From Terripilifer ovatus (GTDB lineage: Bacteria; Pseudomonadota; Alphaproteobacteria; Rhizobiales; Beijerinckiaceae), in the NCBI GenBank assembly GCA_029222685.1, contig JARHVB010000023.1, positions 186,001-250,000 on the forward strand: a stretch of DNA of 64,000 nucleotides. The letters run 5' to 3'. This document shows, piece after piece, positions 15,295-23,753 of the stretch. The position numbers were made by a program, and so were the translations under genes. The first letter of the stretch is position 1, and each line of letters starts with the position of its first letter. The notes under the pieces were generated by a model, which saw only the letters and a program-made list of their open reading frames with translations, ran no database searches and was not told the DNA's origin.

Positions 15295-16563
15295 TCATGT
15301 GCCACCCTGCGCCGCCGCTGTTCTGCGCTGCGAGGTCAGCAGGGCGAACGGCACGGCGGCCAGCAGCACGGCGGTCAGGCCGGTCGCCGGCAGGCCGCTC
15401 CAGTCGATCAGCGGGCCTGTCACCAGCGCTGCGAAAACACTTGTGGCGCCGGCGAAACTGTCGTTGACGCCGATGGCGCGGCCGCGATGTTCGGCCGGCG
15501 CATGGTCGGCGATCAGCGCGGTCGCGGCGACATTCGCGGCCGCCCAGCCGATGCCGACGAGAAACGTGCCGAGCGTCACCGACCACCAGTGGGACGTCAG
15601 CGCCAGCAGGATCGCACCGACGATGGTGGTGGCGACGCCGGGAAACATCACGCGTTCGCGGCCGAAGCGATCGGCGAGGCGGCCGAGCGGGATGGTGAAG
15701 GCGAACATGCCAGCCGAATGGAACATGTGCGAAAAGGCAATGGCGCCGAGCGAATGGCCGTGATGATGCAGCACCAGCGAGGTCAGCACCATGACGATCG
15801 ACATATTGCCGTTGGCGGCGCAGTTCGAGACGATGGCGAGGCGCATGCGGCTGTTGCTCAACAGCTCGCGCGCGCTGAAATCGGTTTTCGGCCTGTCGGC
15901 ATCGGAGCCGTCGGCCTTATGCGCCGGCACATAGTCGGGATAATATTTCTGCAGGTTCATGCCGATCTCCTTGGGATCGGGACGAACGAGCGTGGCGAGG
16001 CCCATGCCGGCGAGGATCAGGACCGGCAGCATCAGCCAGGGCAGGCCAAGCGGGTCTTGTCCGAGATGCGGCGCTATGGCTTCCGATATGCGGATCATGA
16101 TCGGCCCGATGATCAGACCGACGAGCGACCCGAGAGCCACGAAGCCCAACGCCTGCGCCCTGAATTTCGGCGGGTACATGTCGGCGGCGGCGATGCGCAA
16201 TTGCTGGGCGGCGTTCATGCCCATCCCGAAAATCAAAAGCCCGACGATGAATATCCAGACGTTTTGCTGGCGCATGGCGGTGAACAGGGTCAGCGTTCCG
16301 ATCAGCGCGAGAACGAGGCCGAGTTGGATGCCCGGCTTGCGGCCGTAGGTGTCGGTGATCTTGCCGGCCGGATAGGCGACGAGAAAGCGGCTGACGCCGA
16401 TCAGCCCGACCGACAGTCCCGCAAGGCTGGCGGAGCCCGTCAGTTCCATCACCATGAGCGGGCCGAAACCATAGGCGAACTGCATGCCGGCGCCGGTGAA
16501 GGATTGGGTCAGCGCGAACAGCGCCGTGTTGCGCCGGATCAGCGGCGGCACCTGAGCAAACAT
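15295..16563 (-). CDS. MFS transporter
   Basis: A 422-residue protein with about twelve hydrophobic segments in two halves. The family signature after helix 2 is AGKITDTYGRKPGIQ, and the second-half counterpart is GRLADRFGRERVMFPG. The central loop around 200-230 is hydrophilic. It is probably a drug/H+ or metabolite exporter or importer; the substrate is unknown. It lies 39 bases upstream of the TTT binding-protein start on the same strand and may share a transcript. Confidence 0.85.
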   Translation of the reverse strand: MFAQVPPLIRRNTALFALTQSFTGAGMQFAYGFGPLMVMELTGSASLAGLSVGLIGVSRFLVAYPAGKITDTYGRKPGIQLGLVLALIGTLTLFTAMRQQNVWIFIVGLLIFGMGMNAAQQLRIAAADMYPPKFRAQALGFVALGSLVGLIIGPIMIRISEAIAPHLGQDPLGLPWLMLPVLILAGMGLATLVRPDPKEIGMNLQKYYPDYVPAHKADGSDADRPKTDFSARELLSNSRMRLAIVSNCAANGNMSIVMVLTSLVLHHHGHSLGAIAFSHMFHSAGMFAFTIPLGRLADRFGRERVMFPGVATTIVGAILLALTSHWWSVTLGTFLVGIGWAAANVAATALIADHAPAEHRGRAIGVNDSFAGATSVFAALVTGPLIDWSGLPATGLTAVLLAAVPFALLTSQRRTAAAQGGT

Positions 16564-16630
16564 AGGCCGGCAAGTCCTCCCGTGGCCGGCGCTGAGTTTC
16601 GCGGGCCTTGTCTTCGAGATATACAGTAGG

Positions 16631-17152
16631 TCAGCGTCTGTCGATTGTGAATTTCTGGAAGCCGGGCATCAGGGTGGGCTTTTTCGAGAAAAGCACGCGG
16701 GAATTCACGCCCGTCCAGCCGATCTCGCCCGACAGCCGGCCATATTCGATCTTGGGGCAGCGATTCATCACCACCTTGACACCCTTCGCCTCGGCGCGGG
16801 CCGCCGCGTCGTCATTGCGCACGGAGAGCTGCATCCAGATCGCCTTCGGCAGCGGGTCGAGCAACAGCGCCTCATCGACGACGGCGCCGGCCGCTTCCGA
16901 ATTGCGGAAGATGTCCACCATGTCGATGGGTTCGGGAACATCCCTCAACGTCGCGTAGCAGGGCGCGCCGAGCAGTTCCTTGCCGGCAAGGCCAGGGTTG
17001 ATCGCGATCATGCGGTAGCCGCGAGCGAGCATATATTTGAAGACGAAATAGGAGGGCCGCGCCGCGTTGGCGGAAGCGCCGACGACGGCGATGGTCTTCA
17101 CCGATTGCAGGACCGCTCGGATATAGTCATCGGAATAGCTGTCGTGGTTCAT
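16631..17152 (-). CDS. CoA-binding domain protein (YccU-like)
   Basis: A 173-residue protein with one Rossmann-like CoA-binding domain: IRAVLQSVKTIAVVGASANA, then RPSYFVFKYMLARGYRMIAINP, and MVDIFRNSEAAGAVVDEALL. Homologues are stand-alone relatives of the succinyl-CoA ligase alpha N-domain. The C-terminal MNRCPKIEYGRLSGEIGW is typical. I prefer the internal ATG 17152 (MNHDSYSDDYI), since the preceding seven residues are only basic. The role is unknown. Divergent from the hydrolase-like gene at 17351. Confidence 0.8.
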   Translation of the reverse strand: MNHDSYSDDYIRAVLQSVKTIAVVGASANAARPSYFVFKYMLARGYRMIAINPGLAGKELLGAPCYATLRDVPEPIDMVDIFRNSEAAGAVVDEALLLDPLPKAIWMQLSVRNDDAAARAEAKGVKVVMNRCPKIEYGRLSGEIGWTGVNSRVLFSKKPTLMPGFQKFTIDRR

Positions 17153-17247
17153 GCGCCGCTTCTGCTTTTTCAATGTGAAACTAAACCATTGATGGATCGA
17201 GGGTCAAAGCAATTTGCACAATGCCATACTTGTGATGGATTGCGACC

Positions 17248-17261
17248 GCCGTTTTAACGGC
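17248..17261. repeat. 14-bp perfect palindrome in a divergent promoter region
   Basis: GCCGTTTTAACGGC lies in the 198-bp spacer between the CoA-binding protein (minus) and the isochorismatase-like gene (plus). It may be a repressor site. No regulator is encoded alongside. Confidence 0.35.
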
Positions 17262-17350
17262 TGTTCCTCGACCGGCGCATGGGTTTCCGATAGCCTCTCA
17301 CCGATGACGGCCGAGGCGCAGGGAGCCCGTGCCGGACTTGGGAGACTCCA

Positions 17351-17974
17351 ATGAAACGCATTCTTCTCGGGCTTGCCGCTGCCACTCTGTGCTCTCTTGC
17401 AGCCAACGCCGGAGACACAGTGCAGGATTGGGATCAGGCCAAGGCGCCGCCGCCGCCGGCGCTCAAGGACGTCACCGTGAAGGCGGCAACCACGTCGTTC
17501 CTGATCCTCGATATCGAGGCGGCGACCTGCAACGAAAAGGGTCGGCCGCGCTGCGTCGCAGAGGTGCCGGCCATGGCCGCTTTTCTGAAGAAGGCGCGCG
17601 ACGCGAAGATGCTCGTCACTTACAGCAACACAGGCCGCGGCTCGCCGGAGACAATCATGCCACCCCTCAAGCCGATGGAGGGTGAGCATGTCGTCAAGGC
17701 GAGCGTGAACAAATTCCGGGGCACCGATCTCGAGCAATATCTCAAGGACAAGAAGATCGAGACGGTCATTATCTGCGGGACCACGGCGTTCGGCGCCTCG
17801 CTGCACACCGCAACGGCCGCTTCGGCGCGCGGACTGAAGGTCATCATCCCGGTCGATTGCAATCCGGGTAGCAGCGTCTACGAGGAGCAGGCCGCTCTGT
17901 TCAGCATGGTCAACGGACCCGGCACGGCCGCCAACCTGACGGCGACCCGACTGTCCATGATCAAGATCGATTAG
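17351..17974 (+). CDS. exported isochorismatase-like protein lacking the catalytic Cys
   Basis: A 207-residue protein with a signal peptide (LLGLAAATLCSLAANA) followed by the isochorismatase-like hydrolase fold. The expected Asp (Asp54 in LILDIEAATC) and Lys (Lys121 in VNKFRGTDL) are present. The nucleophile position, in ICGTTAFGASLHTA, aligns to Ala149 instead of Cys. Active cysteine hydrolases (nicotinamidase, isochorismatase) need Cys. The protein may be non-catalytic or use another residue. It stands alone, divergent from the CoA-binding gene. Confidence 0.78.
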   Translation: MKRILLGLAAATLCSLAANAGDTVQDWDQAKAPPPPALKDVTVKAATTSFLILDIEAATCNEKGRPRCVAEVPAMAAFLKKARDAKMLVTYSNTGRGSPETIMPPLKPMEGEHVVKASVNKFRGTDLEQYLKDKKIETVIICGTTAFGASLHTATAASARGLKVIIPVDCNPGSSVYEEQAALFSMVNGPGTAANLTATRLSMIKID

Positions 17975-17998
17975 ACATCGACGGCATACGCTCCCCTT

Positions 17999-18802
17999 TC
18001 AGCTACGCATGACAAAGAGCGCAATCTTCCATGTGTCGCCTTCGCGGGCAAAGCAAAGTCCCGATGGCGCCAGTTCGTTGAGGCCGACCTGGTCGGAATA
18101 GCCCAGGCCGCCCTTGGGCAGGGCGATGGCGTACCAGCCGTCGGGCACGTTTTCCGCCAGGTCGGTCATGAATGGTGCGATCTGGCCAGGGGGCAGGCGC
18201 AAGGCTTCCGGCGCGTCCTCGGCGGGCCTGGTGCGCAGGATAATGTCCTCCGTGGTGACACGAAGGTTTTCGCGTTCGATGCCTGCGGCGCGCGCGGCGG
18301 CCGTCGCCTTTGTGCGATCGAGGATCGGCCAGGCCGGCAGGCAGGCGAGGCCGGCAATATCGGGATGCGCGCCGATGGAATCCGCCTCCAGCGCCGCGGC
18401 CAACTGGCCGGTGACAGTTTCGACGCGGATCGCCTCGGTGATTTCGGCTTTCGGCATGTCGCCGCAGCACAGGCCCTGGCGCAGACGTTCGGTTGGCGAC
18501 AGGGATTGCGGCGTCTGGCGAACGCCGCGCTTGCCTGGCGCGCAGGCTGCCAGCGGATCGGCCGGGCAGGAGATGACGGCGACATTGGCGGAGAGCGCGG
18601 CGAAGACGGGATCAAGATCACTGTTGCCGACGCTTTCCTTGAGTTTGGCGACAAGCGCCGTCAGGGCCGGATCGGTGGCGGCGGTGCGATCATAGGTGAC
18701 GGGCACTTGCTGATAAGGACGCGGCGTCTGTGCGGCGGCCGGTACAATGCCGAGCGCAAGCAGTGCACCGCCGAACGACCATTTCTGCCAAACATTGCGC
18801 AT
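17999..18802 (-). CDS. exported protein of unknown function
   Basis: A 267-residue protein with a clear signal peptide (GGALLALGIVPAAAQ). I do not recognise a family. It has several Cys (ISCPADPLAACAPG, LCCGDMP, LACLPAW) suggesting disulfides in the periplasm, and a C-terminal module (DGWYAIALPKGGLGYSDQVG) that looks SH3-like. ATG 18802 overlaps the TGA of the upstream enoyl-CoA hydratase gene by one base (TGATG), so the genes are coupled, although a functional link is not evident. Confidence 0.65.
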   Translation of the reverse strand: MRNVWQKWSFGGALLALGIVPAAAQTPRPYQQVPVTYDRTAATDPALTALVAKLKESVGNSDLDPVFAALSANVAVISCPADPLAACAPGKRGVRQTPQSLSPTERLRQGLCCGDMPKAEITEAIRVETVTGQLAAALEADSIGAHPDIAGLACLPAWPILDRTKATAAARAAGIERENLRVTTEDIILRTRPAEDAPEALRLPPGQIAPFMTDLAENVPDGWYAIALPKGGLGYSDQVGLNELAPSGLCFAREGDTWKIALFVMRS

Positions 18803-19620
18803 CACGGCTTGCCCCAGTTCGGCGCGCGCTTTTCGATGAAGGCGCAAATGCCTTCCGCCGCATCGGGATGCAACATGTTCTCGACGATGACGCGCGTGGT
18901 GAAAGCATAAGCTTCCGCCAGCGGCATTTCGAGCTGGCGCACGAAGGCGCGCTTGCCGAGGCTGACGGTGGACGCGGGCTTGGCGGCGATCTTGCGGCCG
19001 AAGTCGAGTGCGCCGGCGAGCGCCTGGCCACGTGCGACGACGCGGTTGACGAGGCCGATGCGTGCGGCCTCCTGCGCACCGGTCAGTTCGCCCGTCAGCA
19101 GCAGTTCCATCGCATGTTTGCGCGGCACGTTGCGCGACAGGGCGACCATGGGGGTCGAGCAGAACAGCCCGATATTGACACCCGGTGTGGCGAACTGCGC
19201 GTCTTCTCCGGCGACCGCGAGATCGCAGGCGGCCACGAGCTGGCAGCCTGCCGCCGTGGCGACGCCTTCGACCGCGGCGATCACCGGCTGCGGCAGGGCG
19301 GTGATGGCCTGCATCATCGCCGCGCAGTTGCCGAATGTCTTTGTAAAGTATGCACGGCCGCCGTCGTCGTCGCCGCGATGAGCCGTCAGCTCCTTGAGAT
19401 CATGGCCGGCGCTGAAGGCCGGGCCTTCGGCCTCGATCACCACGGCGCGGATGCCGGCGTCCGCTGCGATGTCGTCCAGCGCCACGTGCAGCGCGGCGAT
19501 GGTGGCAAGCGACAGCGCATTGCGGCGCTTCGCATCGCACAAGGTCAGCACCGCTACAGGTCCTTCGTTGCGGCGGCGAAGCGTCGATGCAAGATCTGCA
19601 ACAGGAGATGAAGTGCTCAA
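18802..19620 (-). CDS. enoyl-CoA hydratase/isomerase family protein (ECHDC3-like)
   Basis: A 272-residue crotonase-fold protein. Oxyanion-hole segments are PAFSAGHDLKEL and EGVATAAGCQLVAACDLAVA. The usual catalytic Glu positions fall in FATPGVNIGLFCSTPMVAL, where neither Glu is evident, as in ECHDC3-type members. The C-terminal LHPDAAEGICAFIEKRAPNW is typical (DAxEGxxAFxEKRxP). Expected ligand is an acyl-CoA, but classical hydration is doubtful. It is first of a two-gene unit with the exported unknown protein. Confidence 0.85.
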   Translation of the reverse strand: MSTSSPVADLASTLRRRNEGPVAVLTLCDAKRRNALSLATIAALHVALDDIAADAGIRAVVIEAEGPAFSAGHDLKELTAHRGDDDGGRAYFTKTFGNCAAMMQAITALPQPVIAAVEGVATAAGCQLVAACDLAVAGEDAQFATPGVNIGLFCSTPMVALSRNVPRKHAMELLLTGELTGAQEAARIGLVNRVVARGQALAGALDFGRKIAAKPASTVSLGKRAFVRQLEMPLAEAYAFTTRVIVENMLHPDAAEGICAFIEKRAPNWGKP

Positions 19621-19746
19621 GTCAATCCCTTACAAAGCTTCCGCTGGTCTGGAGGCAATCTAGTGCAGGACGCCAGGGGATGCCATTGGCGAAAGCGGCA
19701 TGCCGGGTTAATCAGCCAGAGGTGGGATGAAGCCGAGGTGGGACAG

Positions 19747-20208
19747 ATGATGCAGAGCGCCGGAATGAACGTGGCGGAGATCAATGTTTTCATCGCCCGT
19801 CACTTTCCCCAGGTCGATATCGGCTCGGCATTCCGGCTCGAAAGCGTCGGTGGGGGCTCGGCTGTCCTGCGCCTGGTCTATGGCGAGCGCCACCTGCGGC
19901 CCGGCGGCACCATATCCGGACCAGCCATGTTCACCTTGGCCGATCTGGCGATCTATATGGCGATCCTGGGGGAAATCGGCGTCGGCGACGATCCGGAGCG
20001 AGCCAATGCGAGCGCCGGCACCCTGTCGGTAACGACCAACCTCAACATCAATTTCCTGCGCAAGCCGGGGCCGGCCGACCTGATCGGTGAGGCCCGGCTG
20101 ATGAAACTTGGCCGCAGGCTGGCGGTCGGCGAGGTCTGGATGCGCAGTGAAAACAAGGACGAACCGGTGGCGCACGCGACGGCGACCTATTCAATTCCTC
20201 CAGTCTAG
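19747..20208 (+). CDS. PaaI-family hotdog thioesterase
   Basis: A 153-residue hotdog protein. RPGGTISGPAMFTLADLAIY carries the helix with the catalytic acidic residue position (here Asp in TLADLA), and SVTTNLNINFLRKPGPADLI is the typical second strand. The frame opens at GTG 19663, but tandem ATGs at 19747, preceded by GAGGTGGGACAG, give the usual length. It probably hydrolyses an acyl- or aryl-CoA. Divergent from the enoyl-CoA hydratase, which fits a shared acyl-CoA theme. Confidence 0.85.
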   Translation: MMQSAGMNVAEINVFIARHFPQVDIGSAFRLESVGGGSAVLRLVYGERHLRPGGTISGPAMFTLADLAIYMAILGEIGVGDDPERANASAGTLSVTTNLNINFLRKPGPADLIGEARLMKLGRRLAVGEVWMRSENKDEPVAHATATYSIPPV

Positions 20209-20357
20209 TTGGAGCTTGCGCGAGGCATTTTAAAGCCAAAACGCCAATGTTTGCGGCATTTTATCCCATCAACCCTGACTCAATTTGGCCGATGCGCCGT
20301 CACATTCCGGTGCTATGTTGGGATAGGTCAGATGAGGTCCCCTCCGAATTTGGCCAA

Positions 20358-20391
20358 GACCCGGACGGGGAATCAGGCCCCCGTTCGGGTC
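20358..20391 (+). terminator. strong hairpin in the thioesterase/GlcG spacer
   Basis: GACCCG-G-ACGGGG, loop AATCAGGC, CCCCGT-T-CGGGTC, followed by GCTTAGTTTT. It is terminator-like. It lies 150 bases after the thioesterase stop and 107 before the next start, so it may end the thioesterase transcript. The remaining 288-base spacer shows nothing else I can support. Confidence 0.5.
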
Positions 20392-20497
20392 GCTTAGTTT
20401 TCACCCTCGAAAAAGAGATCTCTTGCCGATTGCTGCAGCAACATCGATTGCGCAGTTTGTCTGCGCGCGCGAGGGGCGCGACGAGGGGAACTTCATC

Positions 20498-20998
20498 ATG
20501 AACAGATCGACGGCGATCGCGTTTGCGGTCGCAATGACCGTGCCAGTGTCCGGTGCAGCAACAGCGAACGCGCAAGGGCTTGTCACGACACATCGCATAC
20601 CTGCCGCACTTGCCGGCGAAATCGTTGCGGGCGCGGTGGATGCCTGCGCCAAGATGGGCCATGCGGTAACGGCTGTCGTGATCGACATCGACGGCGTTCG
20701 GCAGGCGCTGCTGCGTGGTGACGGGGCGTCCATCCACACGGCCGACAGCTCCTACATGAAAGCCTATACGGCTGCGACCTACCGTTCCGATACGATTGAT
20801 CTTGTCGAACGCTCCAAGGGCCAGGTCAGCAATCTGCAGACGCGGCTGCCGAATGTGGTGCTGGCGCAAGGTGGGGTCCTCATCAAGTCCGGCAACGAGG
20901 CGATCGGCGCCGTCGGTGTCGGTGGCGGGCCTGGCGCCAGCATCGACACGACCTGCGCCCGCGCCGGCGTCGCGAAAGTTCAGGATCGGCTGAAGTAA
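20498..20998 (+). CDS. exported GlcG/HbpS-like heme-binding family protein
   Basis: A 166-residue protein with a signal peptide (AIAFAVAMTVPVSGAATANA) and one GlcG (DUF336) domain: AGEIVAGAVDACAKMGHAVTAVVIDIDG (split VAGAVDACAKMGHAVT), SYMKAYTAATYRSDT, GGVLIKSGNEAIGAVGVGGGPG. The frame is open to 20423, but ATG 20498 gives the signal peptide and follows GAGGGGAAC. Family members bind heme or cobalamin-like ligands or form oligomers of uncertain role. No obvious operon partner. Confidence 0.82.
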   Translation: MNRSTAIAFAVAMTVPVSGAATANAQGLVTTHRIPAALAGEIVAGAVDACAKMGHAVTAVVIDIDGVRQALLRGDGASIHTADSSYMKAYTAATYRSDTIDLVERSKGQVSNLQTRLPNVVLAQGGVLIKSGNEAIGAVGVGGGPGASIDTTCARAGVAKVQDRLK

Positions 20999-21078
20999 GG
21001 CCAAGCGTCGCATCCCTGCTCGCTCTGATATGGTGCAACAGGCGCGATTCGGCGCGTTTACACCGGTTGGAGCGGGCA

Positions 21079-22500
21079 TTGAGCGGATTTCCCTATCGCA
21101 AGGCGCATGTCATCGGCATCGGCGGCGTCGGCATGAGCGCCACGGCGAAACTGCTGCGCGACAACGGACTTGTGGTGACGGGTTCGGACGAGGCCGTCTA
21201 TCCGCCAATCTCCGATGTGCTGAAGCGCGACGGCCTCGATTATCGCACGCCCTATGCGGCGGCGAATATTTCGCCTGACGCCGATCTCATCGTCATCGGC
21301 AAGAATGCGAAGCTGGTGCGCGCGACCAACGAGGAGGTGCGCGCGGCCGAGGATAGCGGCGCGAAGATCATGTCCTTCGCCGAGGTGCTCGGCCATTTGT
21401 CGGCGGGCAAGACGGCCGTCGTCGCCGCCGGCTCCTTCGGCAAGACGACCAGCGTGTCGCTTTTGGCGCATGCGCTGCTGGAAGCCGGCCTCGATCCGTC
21501 GTTCATGATCGGCGCCGTGCCGCTGTCGCCGCCGATGGCGGCGCATGCGGGCAAGGGCGACCTATTTCTGCTCGAGGGCGACGAATATCCGTCGTCGAAC
21601 ACCGACGACCGCTCGAAATTCCTGCATTATCATCCCGCCCACGTTCTGCTGACGCCGCTCGCGCACGATCATGTGAACGTGTTCCCGACCGTCGAGAGCT
21701 ATCTGGAGCCGTTCAGCCGGCTCATCGACATGGTCGATGCCAAGGGCAAAGTGGTGGCCTCGACCAGCGGCGAACTCAGCGGGCGTTTTCTCGCCAGCGT
21801 CAAACGGCCTGTCATCACCTATGGCATTTCGCGCGGCGATTGGCAGGTGCGCGATATCATCTGGGGCGAGCGCACGCGCTTTGCCGTGGTCGAGGGCGAC
21901 CGCGAGGTGGCACGCATCGAGACCGGGCAGCTCGGCATCCACAACATCGAAAACATGCTCGGCGTCGGCGCCTTCCTGATCGGGCAGGGCTTCGTCAGTG
22001 CCGCGCAATTCGCCGCTGCCATGGCCTCGTTCAAGGGCATCAAGCGGCGGCTCGACCGCAAGTCCGACAAGACGCGCATCCCGATCTTCGAGGGGTTCGG
22101 CTCTTCCTACGACAAGGCGAAAAGCGCCATTGCCGCGATGAAGCAGCATTTCGGCGACCGCAGGCTGATCGTCGTCTTCGAGCCGCATACGTTCAGCTGG
22201 CGCAACCGCGCCACCATGCACTGGTACGACGACGTCTTCGAGGGCGCGGCGAAAACCTTCGTCTGGCATCCGGCCGAGCAGGGATCTGGCACGCATCAGC
22301 AGGTGACGCAGGCCGACATCGTTGCGCATATTCGCGCGGCGGGCTTCGACGTCGAGGCGATCAACGAGCGCGAGACCGCCGTCGAGGCGATCGGCAGGAG
22401 TATAGACGACAAGGCGGCCGTGCTGTTCCTGACGTCGGGAAATCTCGGCGGATTGATCGAGGCGGTGCCGGCGTGGGCGGAGAAGACGTTTCCGGTTTAG
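21079..22500 (+). CDS. Mpl/MurC-like Mur ligase family protein
   Basis: A 473-residue three-domain Mur ligase resembling Mpl, which attaches recycled murein tripeptide to UDP-MurNAc. The N-domain has HVIGIGGVGMSATAKLL, the ATP loop is AAGSFGKTTSVSL, the central LLEGDEYPSSNTDDRSKF matches Mpl, and the C-domain has FEPHTFSWRN. Most Mpl/MurC proteins have GTHGKTT, so the Ser-Phe is unusual. The likely start is TTG 21079, six bases after GGAG. TTG 21067 is the alternative. Cytoplasmic peptidoglycan recycling is the expected role. Confidence 0.82.
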   Translation: MSGFPYRKAHVIGIGGVGMSATAKLLRDNGLVVTGSDEAVYPPISDVLKRDGLDYRTPYAAANISPDADLIVIGKNAKLVRATNEEVRAAEDSGAKIMSFAEVLGHLSAGKTAVVAAGSFGKTTSVSLLAHALLEAGLDPSFMIGAVPLSPPMAAHAGKGDLFLLEGDEYPSSNTDDRSKFLHYHPAHVLLTPLAHDHVNVFPTVESYLEPFSRLIDMVDAKGKVVASTSGELSGRFLASVKRPVITYGISRGDWQVRDIIWGERTRFAVVEGDREVARIETGQLGIHNIENMLGVGAFLIGQGFVSAAQFAAAMASFKGIKRRLDRKSDKTRIPIFEGFGSSYDKAKSAIAAMKQHFGDRRLIVVFEPHTFSWRNRATMHWYDDVFEGAAKTFVWHPAEQGSGTHQQVTQADIVAHIRAAGFDVEAINERETAVEAIGRSIDDKAAVLFLTSGNLGGLIEAVPAWAEKTFPV

Positions 22501-22510
22501 GGCGCTCTTG

Positions 22511-22536
22511 CCCTTCTCCCGCAGGCGGGAGAAGGG
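22511..22536. repeat. hairpin, terminator or dispersed repeat
   Basis: CCCTTCTCCCGC, AG, GCGGGAGAAGGG: perfect 12-bp arms between two convergent genes. This motif type is dispersed in rhizobial genomes and may also act as a bidirectional terminator, though no U-run follows. Confidence 0.65.
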
Positions 22537-22551
22537 TCGCGCTGAATCCTT

Positions 22552-23739
22552 CTACCCCCACACTTCATCCGCTGTCTTGATCAGCACGTCGAACTTCTTC
22601 CACTGCACGTCTTCCGGCAGTTGCGCCAGTTCGAGATCGCTGCTGAAGCCGCATTGCGGGCTGATCGCCATCCGCTCGACCGGCATATAGGCCGCGGCCT
22701 CGTCGATGCGGCGCTTGAGGGCGTCCTTGGTCTCGATCTCGTTGGACTTGGTGGTGACGAGGCCCAGAACCGCGATCTTGTCTTTCGGGACGAAGCGCAG
22801 CGGCGCGAAGCTGCCGGCGCGCGGACTGTCATATTCGAGCAGCAGCCGCTGGTGCTTGAAGGAGGTGAAGAGCTGTTCGGCGATGGTGTCGTAATGGCCT
22901 TCGCGATGCCATTGCGCCAGCAGTTCACCGGTCTTGGGATCGACGGAGCGGCTGTTGCCGCGGCACAGATGCAGGCCGAAGGTGACACCGTCGAATCCTT
23001 CGATGAGATCGTTCTCGGCCTTGATGGCGCGCTCCAGGTTCTTTTTCGGATCCTCGCCGCGTGCGCGCATCCGCTCCATCGAGACTTCATCCATATAGGC
23101 GGTGAAGCCCGGCGCATCGATATGGATATACTTGCATCCGGCTTCGACGAGGCCGGCGATCATCTGCCGTTCGATGGCGACGACGTCGGCGATGAACGCG
23201 TCGAGATCGGGATAGACGGCCTGCGACTTTTCCCAGGCGAAGCGCTGCGAGATGCGGTCGGGCCCGATGAGGCTGATCTTGACCGGCGTCGTCGGTTTCA
23301 GCGCTTCGACGGCGTTGTATTCGTCAAGAATGACATTGCGCTGCAGCTTCAGCCGTGACGTCGCGGGCCTGCGTGTCCGCACGGCGGGACCGACCAGATC
23401 GAACTTCTGCTCGGTGCGCGCGAAGGGGTTCGCGACCTCGCGATACTCGGTCAGGGCGTCGACGTTTTCGGGCACATCATAGCCGGATACGGCGCGCGAG
23501 AAACTGTCCTGGAAATTGCGGCGGCGGAATTCGCCGTCGGTAAGGATCGGCAGGCCGATCTCCTGCTGCTTGTGGATGCTGTCGCTGACCGCCTTGTCCT
23601 GCAGCGCCTTGAGTTGGGCGTCGCTCACGCGACCGTGCGCGTGCTCCCGGTAGGCCTGCTTCAGCTCTTCCGGCGGCACAAGGCTGCCGACCTGATCGAC
23701 GCGGAGTTTATCGAAGTTATGCGTTTGCTGTGTCACCAT
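22552..23739 (-). CDS. MetE C-terminal-domain-like methyltransferase
   Basis: A 395-residue protein resembling the C-terminal catalytic half of cobalamin-independent methionine synthase. It has VGSLVPPEELKQAYREHAHG, LTDGEFRRRNFQDSF and IHIDAPGFTAYMDE. Candidate zinc ligands are His and Cys in GLHLCRGN and a late Cys in ISPQCGFSSDLE. It lacks the N-terminal half, like archaeal MetE and the YxjG/YxjH proteins, so the methyl donor is unlikely to be polyglutamyl folate by the usual mechanism. It is cotranscribed with, and upstream of nothing but the hairpin from, the TTT binding-protein gene 14 bases before it. Confidence 0.85.
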   Translation of the reverse strand: MVTQQTHNFDKLRVDQVGSLVPPEELKQAYREHAHGRVSDAQLKALQDKAVSDSIHKQQEIGLPILTDGEFRRRNFQDSFSRAVSGYDVPENVDALTEYREVANPFARTEQKFDLVGPAVRTRRPATSRLKLQRNVILDEYNAVEALKPTTPVKISLIGPDRISQRFAWEKSQAVYPDLDAFIADVVAIERQMIAGLVEAGCKYIHIDAPGFTAYMDEVSMERMRARGEDPKKNLERAIKAENDLIEGFDGVTFGLHLCRGNSRSVDPKTGELLAQWHREGHYDTIAEQLFTSFKHQRLLLEYDSPRAGSFAPLRFVPKDKIAVLGLVTTKSNEIETKDALKRRIDEAAAYMPVERMAISPQCGFSSDLELAQLPEDVQWKKFDVLIKTADEVWG

Positions 23740-23753
23740 CTGCTCCTTTTGAA

